Shown here piece by piece: positions 56,516 to 60,000 of a stretch of DNA of 60,000 nucleotides. The stretch is taken from positions 19,312,837 to 19,372,836 of the forward strand of contig NC_087073.1 in NCBI RefSeq assembly GCF_026151205.1, read 5' to 3'. How positions within the stretch are numbered: the stretch's first letter is position 1; each line of letters opens with the position of its first letter. Position numbers and translations under genes: made by a program. Source of the stretch: Bolinopsis microptera. Its lineage: Eukaryota; Ctenophora; Tentaculata; Lobata; Bolinopsidae. Under the pieces are notes generated by a model, which worked only from the letters and a program-made list of their open reading frames with translations, was not told where the DNA came from and did not search any database.

Positions 56516-59382
56516 CTATCGATTTTTATTTTTAACTGCCCCTAAGAGAGATTTCCATTTGTTTGTCACATCTTCTGATGCTCTTCTTCTGTACGATATG
56601 GTTTTCCATGCTTTTGACCAACGTTCTGATTTTTGCGGTGTCTGCAGCTGGGGTTCTGGATCTAACAAAAAATTGTTATGTCAGCCATTAATATCGAATT
56701 GTTTTGTTAAAGTATTAGTGTTTTTGCAATTAAAAGGTATTTCTTAAAATTAACCATGTACCTGTTTGCTTTTTTGGCATCTGACATGGGTCAGATGCTG
56801 TGAATCATAGCTCAATGAATTGAACTAATTACACAAATAAACCAGGTTTGTGAGGGTTTTGAGTTTTCCTTTGCACAAGTTGAGATGCTATTTGTCTCTG
56901 CTTCACAACCATTCCAGCTGATTTCCACAAGTTATTTTTCAAATCTGTACCCTCTATCTTCTAGAAATGATAATTTAATTAGTGAGCTTTAGAAATGAAA
57001 GGAATTTTGTAACAAATTTCCTAATAAGAAAGTGTAATGTTATGATCTGCATTGATGTATTTGTGACTATTATCTACTGGTAATCTCATTCTATACAAGT
57101 CAAACGATTCGATTTGTCATTTGATGTGACAAGTTTCAATGTTATGTGTGGATGGGTAAAAATTAATTACAAAGCATGACCATGTAATCGTAAGTGCTGA
57201 CTAGGAGTACAACTATATGATCACCTCAGCACTGTTTGTCTCTAATATATTTAATTAACAGATCGCATGATATCGTTTTAAGAAGGGCTTAGTTCTATTG
57301 GCAGTAAGTTTATGGTTTCAGGTAAAAATATATCTAGCTCATATTTTGCCATTTGCTCAAAGTTTCATGAGAGCGCATCCCAAATATTATGCAGTCTGCT
57401 AAGTAGTATTCAATCTTAACTTTTCGTCACAAGCTCAACGCAGAAACGTTTTCTGTTAACCAACAACATAGAGCTAATTATGTGTAACTAAATCTAATTT
57501 AAAAAACTGGATGCTCTTACCCTGTCATCTGAAGGACCCTTATCTTGCATTTTGATGATATTAGATCTCTGAGATCTGGTAGACGAGGGCTCCATCACTA
57601 AAACTCGCCTTTGGAAACGAATAGCTGGCAGCATCCTCTTACTTGCAACCTGATTGTACAACAAATGTACAATGTACAAGAAATGTTAGGAGATGAAGAG
57701 TGGTCAAATTATTGCTCCATTAGCTTATATCCGAGTTTTGTACTAAATCGAAATTCGTTGTACCGGTTTACAATAATTAGTAATCACAAAAATTTGTACT
57801 TTTAAACCTTCCAATTTTCATTGCTTGCTGATGCAGGTGTCGCAGCTCTTGAGTCACCAGTTTTAATTGTGTTATCATATTTCTGAAATAATACTCTATT
57901 TCATATTTCGGTAGTTAAAGGAAAACAGTGCCGCAATTATATTTAAAAAAAGAAGTAAATAGATAAGGTATCCAGTTGTATAGGAAATATAAAACTTGAA
58001 CTACCGAATCACAGAAAAATAACAGTTTATTAAAACATGCCAATACGTCACATTAAACCTTTTTGCTAGTTTAATTCTTTAAAAGCTTTTTTCTGTGGAA
58101 GTAAAAGAATAGATTCAAGTCGATTTTAAAACTAATTAATTCAGCACCTCTGGACAGATCTAATCGACCTTACAACATCTTCTGACAATTGAAAAATTTA
58201 TGTCGTCCTCATTTCACTCAGATTAAACAATATACATATACATTACTTCTCTACCAATACCCAGGATTCCTAATACCAACCTAAAACCATGATGCCTTAT
58301 ATCTACCTAAACTTTCACGATGATCCGACACACAAACTATGATAACAATAACGAGACAATTCTTTACTATCAAGACGAAATATGATTAACCTCGAGTGGT
58401 TTTACAATGCTAAACACCTCTACACAATTTCACTGTAATTAAATACTGATTAAAGATCTGTGCGCATTCCTGGCATTAATCTCACGAATTATCTTCTTCT
58501 TTTTTGTACTCTACAACCCCGTACAAATGCCACAAATCCTTAATCAATAATTATAATCGCTTGCTATAGATAACGATATTATATATTTTGATAATTGAAA
58601 GTTTTCGGTATCTTTAAATTGACTATATCTAAATATAAAATTAATAAAATATGTAATTGATAAAATATGTTTAATAAATTGTGTTTATAATTATGGTACA
58701 TTGTTATTATATTTATATTTTAGGCTGTAAACTTATTAGTCCAATGGAATAAACCTAGCATGCCTTGGTTGCAGCATCGCTTCACTTATAGGTGCATATA
58801 GGGCCCGATATAATTGGTATTACCAGTTTACTGGTCAACTGGTGTTTCGGTGTCCCTAATTTTGTTTACACTCGGTCACTTGTCAAGGCATGTAAGGTCA
58901 TTCAGCGAATTTTCTTTGAAATAAAATGATGTATTTGTGTAACTATCTGGATTCTGGTCCCTAAATAAGCTATTTCAGCCTTGAAATCTCGAATGTAGAC
59001 GTTTGAAAAAAATACTGAAAGATCGCAGAAAGTGCACTATAAACAGCTGCTATGAGATATTTCCTGCTTCTTTCCAAGAAAATGGGTCATAACTCTTATC
59101 CCCAAGTAGTTACGGGTCTGTTAGAAAATCACCACAGAAAATTTCATGCATGATCTGTGTCGGTAATTTTGATCCTGTTGCCTATTAAAACTGAATTAAA
59201 CTGACCGAGTGAATTGTAGAAGGCTTCCTCTGAACAACTCTTAACAGTCTGTTCTGCTCGCCAGATATCGAAGAACAGCTGGAATGATGACTATCACTAC
59301 TTTGGGATGAGATCTTGCTACTGCTAGTTTTTTCTTTGTCATTGGTGGTGTCCACTTTTTGATTGTAGACTTCTTCTGCCAT
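56516..59382 (-). CDS. Uncharacterised small basic protein, five exons
   Basis: I do not recognise this protein. The five exons are 59206-59382 (ATG 59380-59382), 57808-57882, 57521-57649, 56843-56960 and 56516-56661 (stop TAG 56516-56518). Each has GT/AG borders and phases that join (0, 0, 0, 1). The product is 214 aa. The N terminus is serine-rich and polar (SSSKISSQSSDSHHSSCSS). The middle and C terminus are basic with two tryptophan-lysine helices (NNLWKSAGMVVKQRQIASQL and SERWSKAWKTISYRRR), then NKWKSLLGAVKNKNR. There is no signal peptide or membrane helix. Two donors (GTTTAA, GTTTAT) are weak. The consistent phases across five exons are the main evidence. Confidence 0.6.
57883..59205 (-). 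other. First intron of the uncharacterised gene
   Basis: 1.3 kb of AT-rich DNA between exons 1 and 2. No element ends or RNA gene recognised. Confidence 0.5.
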
Positions 59383-60000
59383 AATAAACCTGTAATAAAT
59401 GATCGAGTTGATTGCTAAAAGTTGGGTTATTTTAATGTCGTGCCATAACAATTAGATAATTCAACGCTACAGGTAAATTTAGTTGAGTCCACTAATTAAC
59501 AAAGAAAGATGTGCCGACATATAAAATAACGCTTAACTTCTCGTTGTACCCACATTAATTTGTACCCACACAGTTTTAAATTAAAAACTGTGTTTTGTCA
59601 GTCTAGTGTGGGTGTATGATTAATAAACCCAAGAAGAGGTGATGTGACGTGAGTAAAAGCACATAATTTACATTTAGAATAGATTACATAATTAGAATAG
59701 ATTGTTTGTAACGAAGTATAATATTTATTCAAATTCCTGCACAAGTCATAAAATATTCATAAATCATAATATTGAATTCCTGGTAATGTGACGAAGCATA
59801 GAAATATTACGCAAATGTAATATTATCACAGACTTGTAATAAGTTAAAGCATCCAACAAACTACATAAAGACATGATCTAACCGAAACCAATGCTAAAAC
59901 CCCTCGCTAGTAACCTTATCAACACTTCAACAAAATTACAACGAGGCATAACTTAATTTTCAGCGCGCTTCACTCAACGCTACATTGAATACTTGGAGCA
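59383..60000. other. Upstream region of the uncharacterised gene
   Basis: Probable promoter side. Contains a palindrome (CACAGTTTTAAATTAAAAACTGTG, roughly 59569-59592) between two GTACCCACA / TGTGGGTGT-type motifs, a possible small foldback. No gene seen. Confidence 0.4.

Noticed and set aside
59013-59160. Additional exon of the uncharacterised gene
   Set aside because: No open frame with matching phase and splice borders.

Overview
The window is a piece of an invertebrate animal nuclear genome. Genes are split by GT-AG introns, and two conserved animal genes are recognisable: the 3' end of an ArfGAP2/3-type gene and a complete 16-exon major vault protein (MVP) gene. The non-coding DNA is AT-rich and full of LINEs, tRNA-derived SINEs, hAT and pogo-like DNA transposons and foldback elements. 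The species cannot be named from this sequence alone.

Layout. 1-1819 (+): last five exons of the ArfGAP2/3-like gene. 3226-20760 (-): MVP, tail to tail with ArfGAP. Its introns hold a 3.1-kb foldback element (3766-6882), a LINE fragment, a pogo-like transposon, a helicase-like gene copy with one frameshift, a broken GPCR fragment, a solitary LINE ORF1 and a SINE. MVP exon 4 is split by a 1.25-kb LINE remnant, so this copy cannot encode normal MVP as it stands. 20761-22440: MVP upstream region. 22478-24612 (-): 5'-truncated RTE-like LINE with a long open frame.

24841-50858 is a three-layer nest of mobile elements, dissected here by joining reading frames. Element A is a minus-strand CR1-like LINE with a PHD-finger ORF1 and EN-RT ORF2. 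It is cut inside its RT domain by element B, a full-length plus-strand LINE of about 6.0 kb. ORF1 of B carries an AlkB-type 2OG-Fe(II) oxygenase domain plus an SGNH-hydrolase domain. B is cut inside ORF2 by element C, a 15,416-bp DNA transposon with imperfect 19-bp inverted termini and a TTA target duplication. Removing C restores ORF2 exactly in frame (1,480 + 1,496 nt = 992 codons). C carries 37 tandem copies of a 171-bp satellite, about 6.6 further inverted copies, two hAT MITEs with perfect 8-bp target duplications, LINE debris and fragments of a spliced gene. A SINE also splits the PHD finger of A.

50859-56515 is repeat-rich, with foldback MITEs, LINE C-terminal fragments and another hAT MITE. 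56516-59382 (-) is a five-exon gene for a small basic protein I do not recognise.

The most unusual content is the AlkB-SGNH LINE ORF1, the large satellite-bearing transposon C, and the LINE insertion in an MVP coding exon.
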